From Olsenella profusa DSM 13989 (GTDB taxonomy: Bacteria > Actinomycetota > Coriobacteriia > Coriobacteriales > Atopobiaceae): 64,000 bases of DNA. Below are positions 11,190 through 20,116 of the stretch, in pieces; the stretch's first letter is position 1, and each line of letters opens with the position of its first letter. Location: contig NZ_JAUSQK010000001.1 in the NCBI RefSeq assembly GCF_030811115.1, positions 744,001 to 808,000 on the forward strand. The letters are read 5' to 3'. The notes beneath the pieces were generated by a model. The model worked only from the letters and a program-made list of their open reading frames with translations, did no database searches and was not told the DNA's origin. A program made the translations under genes and the position numbers.

Positions 11190-11262
11190 AGAGCGCATAT
11201 CGCTCTCTGCAGGTCACCTACCAGAGCGAAGTGTGGACAGAGTCCACTCTCTGCAGGCCTTG
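11190..11262 (+). other. Two small hairpins each followed by CTCTGCAGG
   Basis: AGAGCG-CATAT-CGCTCT and GTGGAC-AGA-GTCCAC are each followed within a few bases by CTCTGCAGG. They lie upstream of rpsF in a 343-base gap; their role is unknown. A possible extended -10 (TGCTACAGT) is near 11367. Confidence 0.35.
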
Positions 11263-11392
11263 GGGACAGTTCTGCCAGACACGAGTCCTACCATTGACCC
11301 AGATATGAGAACTGTGTGGTCGAGGTCCGCTGAGGGGAGGACGGATGGGAAGGCCAGGTCCTCTGTGCTACAGTGCACACTTGACCTTTCCT

Positions 11393-11421
11393 GCCCCGGA
11401 CGCACCTTCACCAACCGGGGC
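11393..11421 (+). promoter_or_regulatory. Candidate S6:S18-type leader hairpin upstream of rpsF
   Basis: GCCCCGG (11393-11399) pairs with CCGGGGC (11415-11421) around a loop reading ACGCACCTTCACCAA. A hairpin carrying CCG followed by an ACACCU-like loop is the known form of the rpsF leader bound by the S6:S18 complex for autoregulation. Position (25 bases before the rpsF ATG) and gene order fit; the exact consensus is only partly matched. Confidence 0.4.
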
Positions 11422-11445
11422 CGCTAGTCCAGAGGAGGTGACAAC

Positions 11446-11739
11446 ATGAAGGCTTATGAACTGCTGTATTTTGTCGATCCTGCAGCAACCGAGGAGACGC
11501 GCGCCGCTGTGATGAGGCGCATCGAGGTCGCCATCACCGAGAACGGTGGCATGGTCGGCGGTGTCGAGGACTGGGGCAAGCGTAAGCTCGCCTTTGAGGT
11601 CGATAAGCTCAACGAGGGCGACTACACCCTCATCAACTTCCGCACAGATCCCAGCCAGATTGCCGAGCTCGACCGTATCCTTCGCATCAACGATGCTGTG
11701 AAACGCCACATGGTCGTGCGTCGTACCGACGAGGACTAA
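11446..11739 (+). CDS. rpsF: 30S ribosomal protein S6
   Basis: 97 residues, normal for S6. It begins MKAYELLYFVDPAA and contains the conserved DWGKRKLAFEVDKLNEGDY and LRINDAVKRHMVVR segments. S6 binds the central domain of 16S rRNA as a heterodimer with S18, encoded two genes downstream. The ATG at 11446 follows AGAGGAGGTGACAAC, a strong ribosome site. First gene of rpsF-ssb-rpsR-rplI. Confidence 0.98.
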   Translation: MKAYELLYFVDPAATEETRAAVMRRIEVAITENGGMVGGVEDWGKRKLAFEVDKLNEGDYTLINFRTDPSQIAELDRILRINDAVKRHMVVRRTDED

Positions 11740-11784
11740 GTGCGGGAACGAGCCATACGTCTCACGGATGAGAGGTAGTGAACG

Positions 11785-12267
11785 ATGAGCATCAACAGGG
11801 TGAACATCTCGGGCAACCTCACGCGCGACCCCGAGCTGAGGCAGACCACGTCCGGCACCGCCATCCTGCGCTTCGGTGTGGCCGTCAACGACCGCCGCCG
11901 CAACCAGAGCGGCGAGTGGGAGGACGTCCCCAACTTCGTGGATTGCGTCGTGTTCGGCAACCGCGCCGAGCCGCTCAGCCGCTTCCTCTCCAAGGGCTCA
12001 AAGGTCGCCGTGGAGGGCAAGCTCCGCTACAGCTCCTGGGAGAGGGACGGGCAGCGTCGCAGCAAGCTGGAGGTCGTCGTGGACGAGGTGGAGTTCCTCT
12101 CGCCCAGGGGCGCCGGCGCGCAGGGTCCCCAGGGGGGCTACCAACAGTCCAGCCAGCAGCAACCCAGCTACACGGCGCCCGCTCCCGCACCCGCCCCCGC
12201 ACCGCAGAGCCCTCCCGTCCAGAAGCCCCCCTCTGCGGACGTCTATGACGAGGACATTCCGTTCTAG
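11785..12267 (+). CDS. ssb: Single-stranded DNA-binding protein
   Basis: 160 residues: an N-terminal OB fold (NISGNLTRDPELRQT; FVDCVVFGNRAEPLSRFL; KGSKVAVEGKLRYSSW) up to about residue 110, then a Gln/Pro/Ala-rich linker, and the acidic C-terminal tip YDEDIPF that recruits replication and repair partners. The ATG at 11785 follows GAGAGGTAGTG. Placement between rpsF and rpsR is the common bacterial order and couples replication with translation genes. Confidence 0.97.
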   Translation: MSINRVNISGNLTRDPELRQTTSGTAILRFGVAVNDRRRNQSGEWEDVPNFVDCVVFGNRAEPLSRFLSKGSKVAVEGKLRYSSWERDGQRRSKLEVVVDEVEFLSPRGAGAQGPQGGYQQSSQQQPSYTAPAPAPAPAPQSPPVQKPPSADVYDEDIPF

Positions 12268-12309
12268 GATCTTGAGAGGCGACATCGTCGCCGGAGAAAG
12301 GTATAAGAC

Positions 12310-12582
12310 ATGGCCAAGCAAAGGCAAGTCGAGCAGCGTCAGCCGCGTCGCAAGTACTGCCAGTTCTGCAAGGAGAACGTCGAGTTCATCGACTATAAGG
12401 ACACCCAGCTCCTTCGCAAGTACATGACCGATCGTGGCAAGATCAAGCCCCGTCGCGTCACGGGCGCCTGCACGCAGCATCAGCACGACATCGCGCTCGC
12501 CATCAAGCGCGCCCGTGAGATGGCGCTTCTGCCGTATGCCGCCAGCGTGGTCTCCACGCGTGGCGGCCGCAATCGCGGTTAG
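12310..12582 (+). CDS. rpsR: 30S ribosomal protein S18
   Basis: 90 residues. The N-terminus is basic ([12 protein letters not shown]), followed by the S18 core [29 protein letters not shown] (Cys-x2-Cys) with a further Cys in ACTQHQHD suggests the zinc-binding (C+) form of S18. The start follows CCGGAGAAAGG. Confidence 0.98.
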   Translation: MAKQRQVEQRQPRRKYCQFCKENVEFIDYKDTQLLRKYMTDRGKIKPRRVTGACTQHQHDIALAIKRAREMALLPYAASVVSTRGGRNRG

Positions 12583-12639
12583 GCGTGCACATCATCAGGC
12601 AATAGTCGGCACCAAGGCCGACGTCGTTAAGGAGTACCC

Positions 12640-13203
12640 ATGAAAGTCATCCTTCTGGATGAGCTCAGGGGCAAGGGCGGCGAGGGCGACATCGTAGAGG
12701 TCGCCCAGGGCTATGCGGAGAACTTCCTGTTCCCCAACAAGATCGCCCAACCCGCCACCCCGGGCAACATCAAGCAGCTCGACCAGCGTCGCAGTGGCAT
12801 CGAGAAGCGCGAGGAACAGCGCATCGCCACCGCACGTGCGATGCGGGAGAGGCTCAACGGCAAGACCGTGATCGTCGAGGCACGGGTCGGTGAGAACAAC
12901 CAGCTCTTTGGCTCCGTCACCACCGCCCAGATCGCCGACGTGATCAAGGCGCAGCTGGACGTGGAGGTTGATCGCAAGCGCATCACGCGTACCGCGGCAA
13001 TAAAGACGGCTGGTAGCCACAGTATCGAGATCAACCTCTACCGTGACATCAATGCGGAGCTTGCGGTGCTGGTTGGCGTGGCCGAGGAGGAGCTTGCCGC
13101 AGACGAGCAGGCTGCCGCCGCGACCGCCGTCACCGAGGGCGCGGAGGCCGCCGAGCAGGCTGTCGCCGAGCGCGCCGCCGTCGAGGGGCATGAGGCCGAG
13201 TAG
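12640..13203 (+). CDS. rplI: 50S ribosomal protein L9
   Basis: The N-terminal domain begins MKVILLDELRGKGGEGDIVEVA and contains GYAENFLFPNKIA, typical of L9. The protein is 187 residues, about 35-40 longer than usual; the excess is a C-terminal Ala/Glu-rich tail beyond about residue 150 that is probably unstructured. L9 sits at the base of the L1 stalk on 23S rRNA. The start follows TAAGGAGTACCC. Last gene before a strong terminator. Confidence 0.97.
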   Translation: MKVILLDELRGKGGEGDIVEVAQGYAENFLFPNKIAQPATPGNIKQLDQRRSGIEKREEQRIATARAMRERLNGKTVIVEARVGENNQLFGSVTTAQIADVIKAQLDVEVDRKRITRTAAIKTAGSHSIEINLYRDINAELAVLVGVAEEELAADEQAAAATAVTEGAEAAEQAVAERAAVEGHEAE

Positions 13204-13293
13204 CATCGTCCTTCCCCGGCGCGTCATCGGTGGTTTTTGAACAAAGGCGTGCCTCATGTGAGGCTCGCGAGGAGGTACAGCCCAGAGTCGGGC

Positions 13294-13338
13294 GGGGAAG
13301 GCTTCGGACAAACACCTGTTCCGGGGCCTTCCCCTTTT
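13294..13338 (+). terminator. Intrinsic terminator of the rpsF-rplI operon
   Basis: GGGGAAGGC (13294-13302) pairs perfectly with GCCTTCCCC (13326-13334), with inner pairing in the loop, followed by TTTT. Confidence 0.88.
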
Positions 13339-13363
13339 GTTCGAGTGTCGAGTACACCCCATG

Positions 13364-13547
13364 TACCTGCAAGAACATTAAGCATATCCTTTCATTCAGA
13401 ATTGTTGCAGGTAAAAACCCTCATGTGCGGGCGGAGACTTCCTGGCAAGCAGGAATGTTGAAAACTGGGCCAGAAGGATATTTTCAAAATTGTTGATAAC
13501 GTTGAAAAGCCGCGGAATCAAAGCTCAGCGCAGAGCGGTATCAACAA
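13364..13547. other. AT-richer spacer before dnaB with two inverted repeats
   Basis: TACCTGCAA (13364-13372) and TTGCAGGTA (13405-13413) form a 9-bp inverted repeat. TTGTTGATA near 13490 and TATCAACAA near 13540 form another. The strand-reversed TTATCAACA differs by one base from the DnaA-box consensus TTATCCACA, and several TTTTCAAC variants lie between. No gene is seen; it probably contains the dnaB promoter. Confidence 0.4.
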
Positions 13548-13615
13548 AGCGCAGGTGGAGGCAAATTTGACATTTTTCGCAGCGAGGGTAGCGTATCCCC
13601 GGAGTACGGGTTCAG

Positions 13616-15061
13616 ATGAGTTTCACCCGTCCCCATCAGCCCAGACAGAGCCTCTTGGAGTGGGTGAGCATGCCGCAGCGTCGGGAGAGCCAGAACGAAT
13701 ACGACACGTCGCCCCTCGAGCGGGGCGCGTCCATGCCACAGGACAGCGCTGCCGAGGCGTCCGTCCTCTCTGCCATGCTCGTCTCCCCGGAGATCCTGCA
13801 GGAGTGCCTGGTGGAGCTGGAGCCAACCGACTTCTATCAGTATGCGCATCGCACGATCTTCCTGGCCATGAACGAGATGTTCGACAAGGGCACGGCCATC
13901 GACCCCATCTCGCTGGCGGACCATCTGCGCAGTGCGGCCCAGCTCGACAAGGTGGGTGGTGCCAGCTATCTGCTGGATCTCAACAAGGAGGGTCCGTCCC
14001 TCGTCAACTGGCCGCACTATGTGGACATACTGCATCGCGATGCCACGCTGAGGGACATCATCACGGCATCGGCAAAGATCTCCGCCCTGGCCTTCGATGC
14101 GCCGGAGGACACCAAGGAAGTCGTGGACTCTGCGGAGAACCTGCTGCTGGGCGTGACCAACCGCGAGATAAGGAGCGGCTACTCCACTATCGGTGACGTG
14201 ATGGGGGACCTCTATGACGAGCTGGCGGAGGCGGCACAGAACCCCAACGGCATCATAGGCGTGGAGACGGGATTCTCCACCATCGACGCTCGGCTCCAGG
14301 GGCTCCGCGAGGGCCAGATGGTGGTCATCGGCGCCCGTCCTGGCGTGGGCAAGACGTCGTTTGCCCTCAACCTTGCCGTCAATGCGGCGGCAAAGGGCAC
14401 GAGCGTGGCCTTCTTCTCCCTTGAGATGTCCAAGACGGAGATCGCCCAGAGGCTCCTCTCGTCCTATGCGCGCATCCCACTCACGGCCATTCGTGGCGCG
14501 CACATCAAGAGCGACCAGTGGAGCACCGTCTTCCAAGCCACACAGGAGCTCTCGACCCTCGACCTCATGATCGACGACACGCCCGGTACCACCGTGACGG
14601 AGATTCGCGCCAAGGCGCGCCGCATGCTCAAGGACAAGCCCAGGAAGCTCATACTCATCGATTACCTGCAGCTGCTCTCGCCCCCGTCGGGGCGGCGCAC
14701 CGACAGCCGCGCCACTGAGGTCAGCGAGATGAGCCGTGGCATCAAGATCATGGCAAAGGACCTCGTCTGTCCCGTCGTGGCGCTCTCGCAGCTCAACCGC
14801 CAGGTCACGGATCGCAAGGGTCAGCGTCCACAGCTCTCTGACCTGCGTGAGTCTGGGTCGATCGAGCAGGATGCCGATATCGTCATCCTGCTCGACCGCT
14901 CCATGACCGAGGAGGAGGCCGCGCGCGACGACCGTCCCGACCCCAACGTGACCGACTTCATCATCGCCAAGAACCGCTCCGGCCCGCTTGACATCGTGCC
15001 GCTCATGTTCCTCGCGGGCTCCACCAAGTTCGTGGAGGTCGACAGGAACTTCCAGGAGTAG
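13616..15061 (+). CDS. dnaB: Replicative DNA helicase DnaB
   Basis: Hexameric 5'-3' replicative helicase. The N-terminal DnaB domain (SAMLVSPEILQECLVELEP to about residue 140) is followed by the RecA-like motor with Walker A GARPGVGKTSFALN, Walker B LILIDYLQLL and the H4 motif LRESGSIEQDADIVILLDR. As given it is 481 residues from ATG 13616. An in-frame ATG at 13670 (MPQRRESQ) with GGAG upstream is an equally possible start and would remove 18 non-conserved residues. No intein is present. Confidence 0.96.
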   Translation: MSFTRPHQPRQSLLEWVSMPQRRESQNEYDTSPLERGASMPQDSAAEASVLSAMLVSPEILQECLVELEPTDFYQYAHRTIFLAMNEMFDKGTAIDPISLADHLRSAAQLDKVGGASYLLDLNKEGPSLVNWPHYVDILHRDATLRDIITASAKISALAFDAPEDTKEVVDSAENLLLGVTNREIRSGYSTIGDVMGDLYDELAEAAQNPNGIIGVETGFSTIDARLQGLREGQMVVIGARPGVGKTSFALNLAVNAAAKGTSVAFFSLEMSKTEIAQRLLSSYARIPLTAIRGAHIKSDQWSTVFQATQELSTLDLMIDDTPGTTVTEIRAKARRMLKDKPRKLILIDYLQLLSPPSGRRTDSRATEVSEMSRGIKIMAKDLVCPVVALSQLNRQVTDRKGQRPQLSDLRESGSIEQDADIVILLDRSMTEEEAARDDRPDPNVTDFIIAKNRSGPLDIVPLMFLAGSTKFVEVDRNFQE

Positions 15062-15140
15062 CCGACGAACTGCTCACCGCCTCGCCCGGTGCCTACGCCT
15101 ATACTGGTGAGGTACCGCACGCTCTTCGAAGGGAATCAGC

Positions 15141-16421
15141 ATGTCCGCATCAGTTCTGGTTGGCACGCAGTGGGGCGACGAAGGCAAGGGCAAGGTGACC
15201 GACCTCATTTCCGGCAGCTTTGATGTGGTGTGTCGCTATGCGGGTGGCGCGAACGCCGGCCATACCGTTATGGCGAACGGTCACAAGCTCGCCCTGCATC
15301 AGGTTCCCTCCGGCGTCATGTACAAGGGGACGTACCCCGTGATCGGCAACGGCTGCATCGTCGACCCCGAGATCCTTCTCGGCGAGATCGACACGCTCGA
15401 GGCCCAGGGCATCTCCTGTGCGGATCTCAAGATCTCCAGCAACGCGCACATCGTCATGCCCTATCACAAGGACCTCGATGGCGCCCACGAGAAGAGGCTC
15501 GGCAAGAACCTCATCGGCACCACCAAGCGCGGCGTCGGCCCCACCTACATGGATAAGATGAACCGCACCGGCCTGCGCGTGCAGGACATGCTTGACGAGA
15601 AGATCTTCCGCGAGAAGCTCGAGGCCGCATTGGCCTATACCAACCCCATCCTGGAGAAGGTCTATGGCATGCCTACCTATACCGTGGGGCAGATCTGTGA
15701 GACCTACCTGCCATATGCCGAGCGCATCCATCCCTACATCGTCGAGAGCTCCCTCTTCCTGAACGAGCAGCTCGAGGCCGGCAAGAACATCCTCTTCGAG
15801 GGCGCGCAGGCCACGATGCTCGACATCGACTTTGGCACCTATCCGTTTGTTACGTCCTCCAACTGCACCGCTGGCGGCGCCGTCACCGGCTCTGGCGTTG
15901 GTCCCACCAACATCGACCGCGTGCTGGGCGTCGCCAAGGCGTACCTCACCCGCGTTGGCTCTGGCCCCTTCCCCACGGAGCTCTTCGATGAGGTTGGCGA
16001 CAGGCTCGGCGAGGCTGGCCACGAGTATGGAGTCACCACGGGTCGCAAGCGCCGCTGCGGCTGGTACGATTCCGTCGTCGTGAACTACGCCGCTCGCGTC
16101 AATGGTCTGACCGACCTTGCCATCACCAAGCTTGACGTCCTGGGCTGCCTGGATCAGATCAAGGTCTGCGTCGCCTACGAGTGCGACGGTAGGCTCTACA
16201 AGACCGTCCCCGAGCACCAGGGCGTGTTCTACCATGCCAGGCCCGTCTACGAGACACTCCCCGGCTGGAACTGCGACATCTCGGGCGTGCGCAACTTCTA
16301 CCAGCTCCCGCGCGAGGCCAAGGACTATATCGACTTTCTGGAGCAGCTTGCCGATGTCCGCGTCTCCATCATCACCGTCGGTCCCGACCGCGAGCAGACC
16401 ATCGACCGCTACTGGAGGTAG
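15141..16421 (+). CDS. purA: Adenylosuccinate synthetase
   Basis: Condenses IMP and aspartate with GTP to adenylosuccinate, the first committed step to AMP. 426 residues, normal length. Signatures are VGTQWGDEGKGKVTDL near the N-terminus, the substrate-loop region NAGHTV, GTTKRGVGPTYMDK, and C-terminal TTGRKRRCGW. The ATG at 15141 follows GAAGGGAATCAGC; a TATACT hexamer near 15099 may be its -10. Other purine genes (purD, purE, purM, purN) are spread over the next 9 kb. Confidence 0.98.
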   Translation: MSASVLVGTQWGDEGKGKVTDLISGSFDVVCRYAGGANAGHTVMANGHKLALHQVPSGVMYKGTYPVIGNGCIVDPEILLGEIDTLEAQGISCADLKISSNAHIVMPYHKDLDGAHEKRLGKNLIGTTKRGVGPTYMDKMNRTGLRVQDMLDEKIFREKLEAALAYTNPILEKVYGMPTYTVGQICETYLPYAERIHPYIVESSLFLNEQLEAGKNILFEGAQATMLDIDFGTYPFVTSSNCTAGGAVTGSGVGPTNIDRVLGVAKAYLTRVGSGPFPTELFDEVGDRLGEAGHEYGVTTGRKRRCGWYDSVVVNYAARVNGLTDLAITKLDVLGCLDQIKVCVAYECDGRLYKTVPEHQGVFYHARPVYETLPGWNCDISGVRNFYQLPREAKDYIDFLEQLADVRVSIITVGPDREQTIDRYWR

Positions 16422-16427
16422 GCGCGC

Positions 16428-16643
16428 GTGACAGGCGCCCCCAACAACAGTGCGACACAGTTCACCATAGTGTGTGACCTTGCCGTCGGAGCGCCACGGG
16501 TCATAGCCGCCTTGGAGAAGCTCCTGGACATCAACGAATTCGAGTCGGTGGGTGCAGGCGTGCTGGAGGCGGCGCCTACGTACCCGCATCCAGCGCCTTG
16601 TCCGATGAGGCCCGTGGTATCGTGGGCGGCGGGAAGCGTGTGA
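16428..16643 (+). CDS. Small hypothetical protein after purA (71 aa)
   Basis: A GTG at 16428, just past the purA stop, is preceded by GGAGG at about nine bases and opens a 71-codon frame. The first ~50 residues (FTIVCDLAVGAPRVIAALEKLLDINEF) look protein-like, with normal third-position GC. The last 20 are Pro-rich and less convincing, so the real gene may be shorter or frameshifted. No family recognised. Confidence 0.35.
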   Translation: MTGAPNNSATQFTIVCDLAVGAPRVIAALEKLLDINEFESVGAGVLEAAPTYPHPAPCPMRPVVSWAAGSV

Positions 16644-16714
16644 CGCGGGGGCACGAACAGGAAGCCAAGGGATCGGGCGCCCTCTCGGGCGCCCTGGATG
16701 CAAGGGGGCAGCAT

Positions 16715-18019
16715 ATGGTAACACGTGACAGGGAAGCGGTGGACATCCTCCTTCTGGGGTCCGGGGGGAGGGAACATGCGCTTCTCGCCAAGCTTGCCGA
16801 GTCACCCCACGCCGGCAGGCTGTGGGTCGCCCCGGGCAATGGTGGCATGTTCCAGCTCGCCGAACGAGCGGACGTCTCCATGGAGGACGGGAACGCCGTG
16901 GCCGCCTTTGCCCGCGAACACGGTATTGGCCTGGTGGTCATCGGCCCCGAGGCGCCGCTCGTCGGTGGCGTGGCCGACGTGGTGCGCGCCGCAGGCATCT
17001 CCGTGTTCGGCCCCTCGGCCGAGGCCGCGCGGCTGGAGGGCTCCAAGGAGTTTGCAAAGCAGGTCATGGCACGGGCGGGCGTGCCCACGGCGGCGTACCG
17101 CAGCTTTACCGACGAGGCGTCCTGTGCTGCCTATGTGCGTGAGGTCGCCGGTCCCTGCGTGGTCAAGGCGGACGGCCTTGCGGCGGGGAAGGGCGTCATC
17201 GTCGCCCAGACCACCGAGGAGGCCCTGGCCGGCGTGCACGAGTGCCTCTCGGGGGCGTTCGGCGACGCGGGCGCCAAGGTCATCGTGGAGGAGCTGCTCG
17301 AGGGCCCGGAGTGCTCGCTCCTCGCCCTCACGGACGGCACCACCGTGGTGCCCCTGGCCACCTCGCAGGATCACAAGCGCGCCCTCGACGGAGACCGCGG
17401 GCCCAATACGGGTGGCATGGGCGTGTACTCCCCGGTTCCCATCCTGCTGCCCGGTGAGCTGGATCGGATGGTTGCCATCGAGCAGAGGGTCGTCGACCAG
17501 CTGCGTGCGGACGGCATCGCCTACAGCGGCTGTCTCTACGGGGGCTTCATGCTCACGAGGGACGGCCCCAAGGTGCTTGAGTTCAACGCCCGCTTTGGCG
17601 ACCCAGAGACCCAGGTGGTCCTGCCACGCATGAAGGCGGATCTTGTGGAGTGCTTCCTCGCCTGTGATGAGGGCACCCTGTGTCCCGACATGGTCGCATG
17701 GGATGACGACTGGGCCGTCTCCGTGGTACTGACGAGCGCAGGCTATCCCGGTGCGTACGAGAAGGGCAAGCCCATATCGGGAATCGACGAGGCCAATGCC
17801 CTTCCCGGCGTGACCGTCTATCATGCGGGTACCGCCCTGTCGTCCGACGGGACCGTGCTCACCAATGGGGGGCGCGTCCTCGATATGACGGCGGTGGCGC
17901 CTACCTTCGAGGACGCACGCAACCGTGCCTATGAGGCGTGTGACAAGATCTGGTTCGAGGGGAAGACCTATCGCCATGACATTGGCATGAAGGCCATCAA
18001 GGGCCGTGAGAGGCTGTAG
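16715..18019 (+). CDS. purD: Phosphoribosylamine-glycine ligase
   Basis: ATP-grasp ligase joining glycine to phosphoribosylamine to give GAR, the second step of purine synthesis. From ATG 16715 (AGGGGG six bases upstream) the protein is 434 residues. It begins DILLLGSGGREHALLAKL and contains the ATP-grasp segments VVKADGLAAGKGV and TGGMGVYSPVP and the C-terminal FEGKTYRHDIGMKA. The frame stays open upstream to 16598, but that sequence is not conserved. Confidence 0.96.
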   Translation: MVTRDREAVDILLLGSGGREHALLAKLAESPHAGRLWVAPGNGGMFQLAERADVSMEDGNAVAAFAREHGIGLVVIGPEAPLVGGVADVVRAAGISVFGPSAEAARLEGSKEFAKQVMARAGVPTAAYRSFTDEASCAAYVREVAGPCVVKADGLAAGKGVIVAQTTEEALAGVHECLSGAFGDAGAKVIVEELLEGPECSLLALTDGTTVVPLATSQDHKRALDGDRGPNTGGMGVYSPVPILLPGELDRMVAIEQRVVDQLRADGIAYSGCLYGGFMLTRDGPKVLEFNARFGDPETQVVLPRMKADLVECFLACDEGTLCPDMVAWDDDWAVSVVLTSAGYPGAYEKGKPISGIDEANALPGVTVYHAGTALSSDGTVLTNGGRVLDMTAVAPTFEDARNRAYEACDKIWFEGKTYRHDIGMKAIKGRERL

Positions 18020-18032
18020 GGGGACGGTTACC

Positions 18033-18797
18033 ATGTCAGACGTCATAACCGCACGTGACGACGAGGGGGATCAACGGGCGCGCCGAGAGCGCGCCACCGA
18101 CGGTCTCAGGGAGCATGCGTCTGCCTTTGCCTTTGATGGCGATCGCAGCGGGCAGGGACATGGCTCCGGGCTTCCCCAGCGTCGCCATCTGGTGCAGGGC
18201 GATGACGATCCGCGCGACCACATGCTTGCCGAGGAGGTCCTCTCGGAGGACGTGTCCTGGGAGGGACGCATCTTCAACGTCGACCGCCTACAGGTGCGCC
18301 TGCCCGATGGGCGCACCGCCCTCCGCGATGTCGTGCGCCATCCCGGAGCCGTTGCGGTGGTGGCGCTCACGGATGACGGACGGATTTGCCTCGTGCGCCA
18401 GTACCGTACGGCGCTGGGTCGCGTGACGGTGGAGATTCCCGCCGGAAAGCTCGACCCCGGCGAGGATCCGCTCGACTGTGCCCGGCGCGAGCTCACCGAG
18501 GAGACGGGTATGGCCGCGCAGCACATGGCGTTTCTCACCACCATCGCCACCTCTGCGGGCTTTGCCGATGAGACCATACACATCTATATGGCAACGGGCC
18601 TCTCGTTCGTGGGGTCCGATCCCGATACGGACGAGTTCATCAACGTGGACCTCGTCGATCTCACCGAACTGGTCGATGCCGTCCTCGATGGGCGCATCGA
18701 GGACGCAAAGACGGTTCTCGGCGCACTTGTCTGCGACGCCATCGCACACCGTCTGAGCGTTGATGACGCGGCACCGAACGGAGGAGATTCTCAGTAG
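18033..18797 (+). CDS. NUDIX hydrolase (ADP-ribose pyrophosphatase type)
   Basis: Contains a full Nudix box, GKLDPGEDPLDCARRELTEE followed by TGM. The upstream segment VVALTDDGRICLVRQYR and VEIPAGKLDPGE is typical of the ADP-ribose/ADP-sugar pyrophosphatase subgroup, which hydrolyses ADP-ribose to AMP and ribose 5-phosphate. The first ~65 residues are hydrophilic and not part of the domain; translation might begin further downstream. ATG 18033 follows the purD stop by 14 bases, so the two are probably cotranscribed. Confidence 0.85.
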   Translation: MSDVITARDDEGDQRARRERATDGLREHASAFAFDGDRSGQGHGSGLPQRRHLVQGDDDPRDHMLAEEVLSEDVSWEGRIFNVDRLQVRLPDGRTALRDVVRHPGAVAVVALTDDGRICLVRQYRTALGRVTVEIPAGKLDPGEDPLDCARRELTEETGMAAQHMAFLTTIATSAGFADETIHIYMATGLSFVGSDPDTDEFINVDLVDLTELVDAVLDGRIEDAKTVLGALVCDAIAHRLSVDDAAPNGGDSQ

Positions 18798-18873
18798 GCG
18801 AGGGGCATGCGTATACTGGGCAGGGGTCGTGTCTCTGCTGACACGTGCGACATGCGTACAGGGAAGAGGCCTG

Positions 18874-19851
18874 ATGGCAAAGAAACGGGGAGAGATCGCA
18901 CGCATCCAGCGCAATGCCCTGAGCGCTGAGGAGGCCGAGCGTCTCTTTGGCACGGTCGATGAGACGGGCCACACAAACGAAGAGACGGCTCGGAGCCAGC
19001 GTCGCCGCCGCGGCCAGCGTGGTCAGGGCGTCGATATCGACCCGCTCTCGGATGCCGACCCCTCGGGCTCCAATGTCGAGAAGGTCATCACGCGTACGGC
19101 CATCACCTTCGTCATCGTGCTCTTCGTCGCCGTCGTTGCGCTCCAGGTGGTGACCACGGTGGTGCGTCATGCGAGCACGGCCAACCTTGCCGAGGACGTC
19201 AACATCACCAACGTTGCCACTGCACTCCAGAATGGCGTCGAGTGGGGCAACGGCTTCACGCAGTTCCCCACGGACTACTCCGTGCAGGAGGCGGACGAGA
19301 ACACGCACCGCATCGAGGTCACCGTCACGGACACCTCGTCCAAGAACGCCCTCGAGGCCTTCTCCGGGGCACAGATCCAGGCCGCTGCGTTCTCGGTGAA
19401 CGCCTTGCTCAACCCCAACATCAATACCGTGGTGTACCACGTGAACGTCTATGAGGACGAGAACGGCAAGATACAGGACGCGCACCTCCTGGGGCTCGTG
19501 CGACCCTCCGGCAGCATGAAGACCCTCATGACCTTCGTGTGGACCAAGACGACCACGGTTGGCGGTGGCGTACGCTTCAACTGCATCATCACGGGGCTTG
19601 ACGATGCCACGGCGGCTCAGCTGCAGAAGGCGATCACCTCGGACAATACGCCCCAAGGCATCCTCAGCTCCATTCTGGGCAATGATGGCAATGACACCAC
19701 AACCACCAAGGTCGACGAGGACGATGGCGCTGACCCACGCGCGGACGGCTCGTCCGATGGCTCCTCGGGCACGGATGCCTCTGCCAAGACGTCCACCACG
19801 AGCCAGAACCAGGACACCTCGCTTGATGCCAGCCAGCCTGGTGGCAGGTAG
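18874..19851 (+). CDS. Single-pass membrane protein, function unknown
   Basis: From ATG 18874 (AAGAGG upstream) the product is 325 residues: a basic cytoplasmic N-terminus with SQRRRRGQRGQG, one membrane helix at about 74-96 (AITFVIVLFVAVVALQVV), and a ~230-residue outside domain ending in a Ser/Thr/Asp-rich tail. The outer part has alternating strands (THRIEVTVTD; NTVVYHVNVYEDENGKIQDA) with no family I recognise. It lies downstream of the NUDIX gene on the same strand. A TATACT near 18813 could be its own -10. Confidence 0.65.
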   Translation: MAKKRGEIARIQRNALSAEEAERLFGTVDETGHTNEETARSQRRRRGQRGQGVDIDPLSDADPSGSNVEKVITRTAITFVIVLFVAVVALQVVTTVVRHASTANLAEDVNITNVATALQNGVEWGNGFTQFPTDYSVQEADENTHRIEVTVTDTSSKNALEAFSGAQIQAAAFSVNALLNPNINTVVYHVNVYEDENGKIQDAHLLGLVRPSGSMKTLMTFVWTKTTTVGGGVRFNCIITGLDDATAAQLQKAITSDNTPQGILSSILGNDGNDTTTTKVDEDDGADPRADGSSDGSSGTDASAKTSTTSQNQDTSLDASQPGGR

Positions 19852-19946
19852 CGAGGGTGTGCCCGCACGTCGCGTGCCAAGCGGCGGGCCACGACAGCTG
19901 GTATGTCGCGTTGGTAGGTAGGTCACGCTGGTCGGTAGGCTACAAC

Positions 19947-20056
19947 GGTCGTGCGAGGTTTCCGGAGAAAAATCGTCCCGCATGCTGACTCTTGTCTGCA
20001 CGCGGGACGAAATGATGAAAAAACCTCGCACGACCAGAAAAGAACCTCGCACGACC
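19947..20056. repeat. Intergenic inverted repeat with duplicated 3' arm
   Basis: GGTCGTGCGAGGTTT (19947-19961) is the exact reverse complement of 20021-20035. An inner pair CGTCCCGC/GCGGGACG (19974-19981, 20002-20009) is nested inside. The 3' arm repeats directly 21 bases on (AACCTCGCACGACC at 20043-20056). It lies between two convergent genes. Confidence 0.8.
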
Positions 20057-20116
20057 AAAGCGATGGTCAAGGTGACAGCAAAAGAGCTGCCCAAACGTCG
20101 ATGGCTGGGAGGCGGC

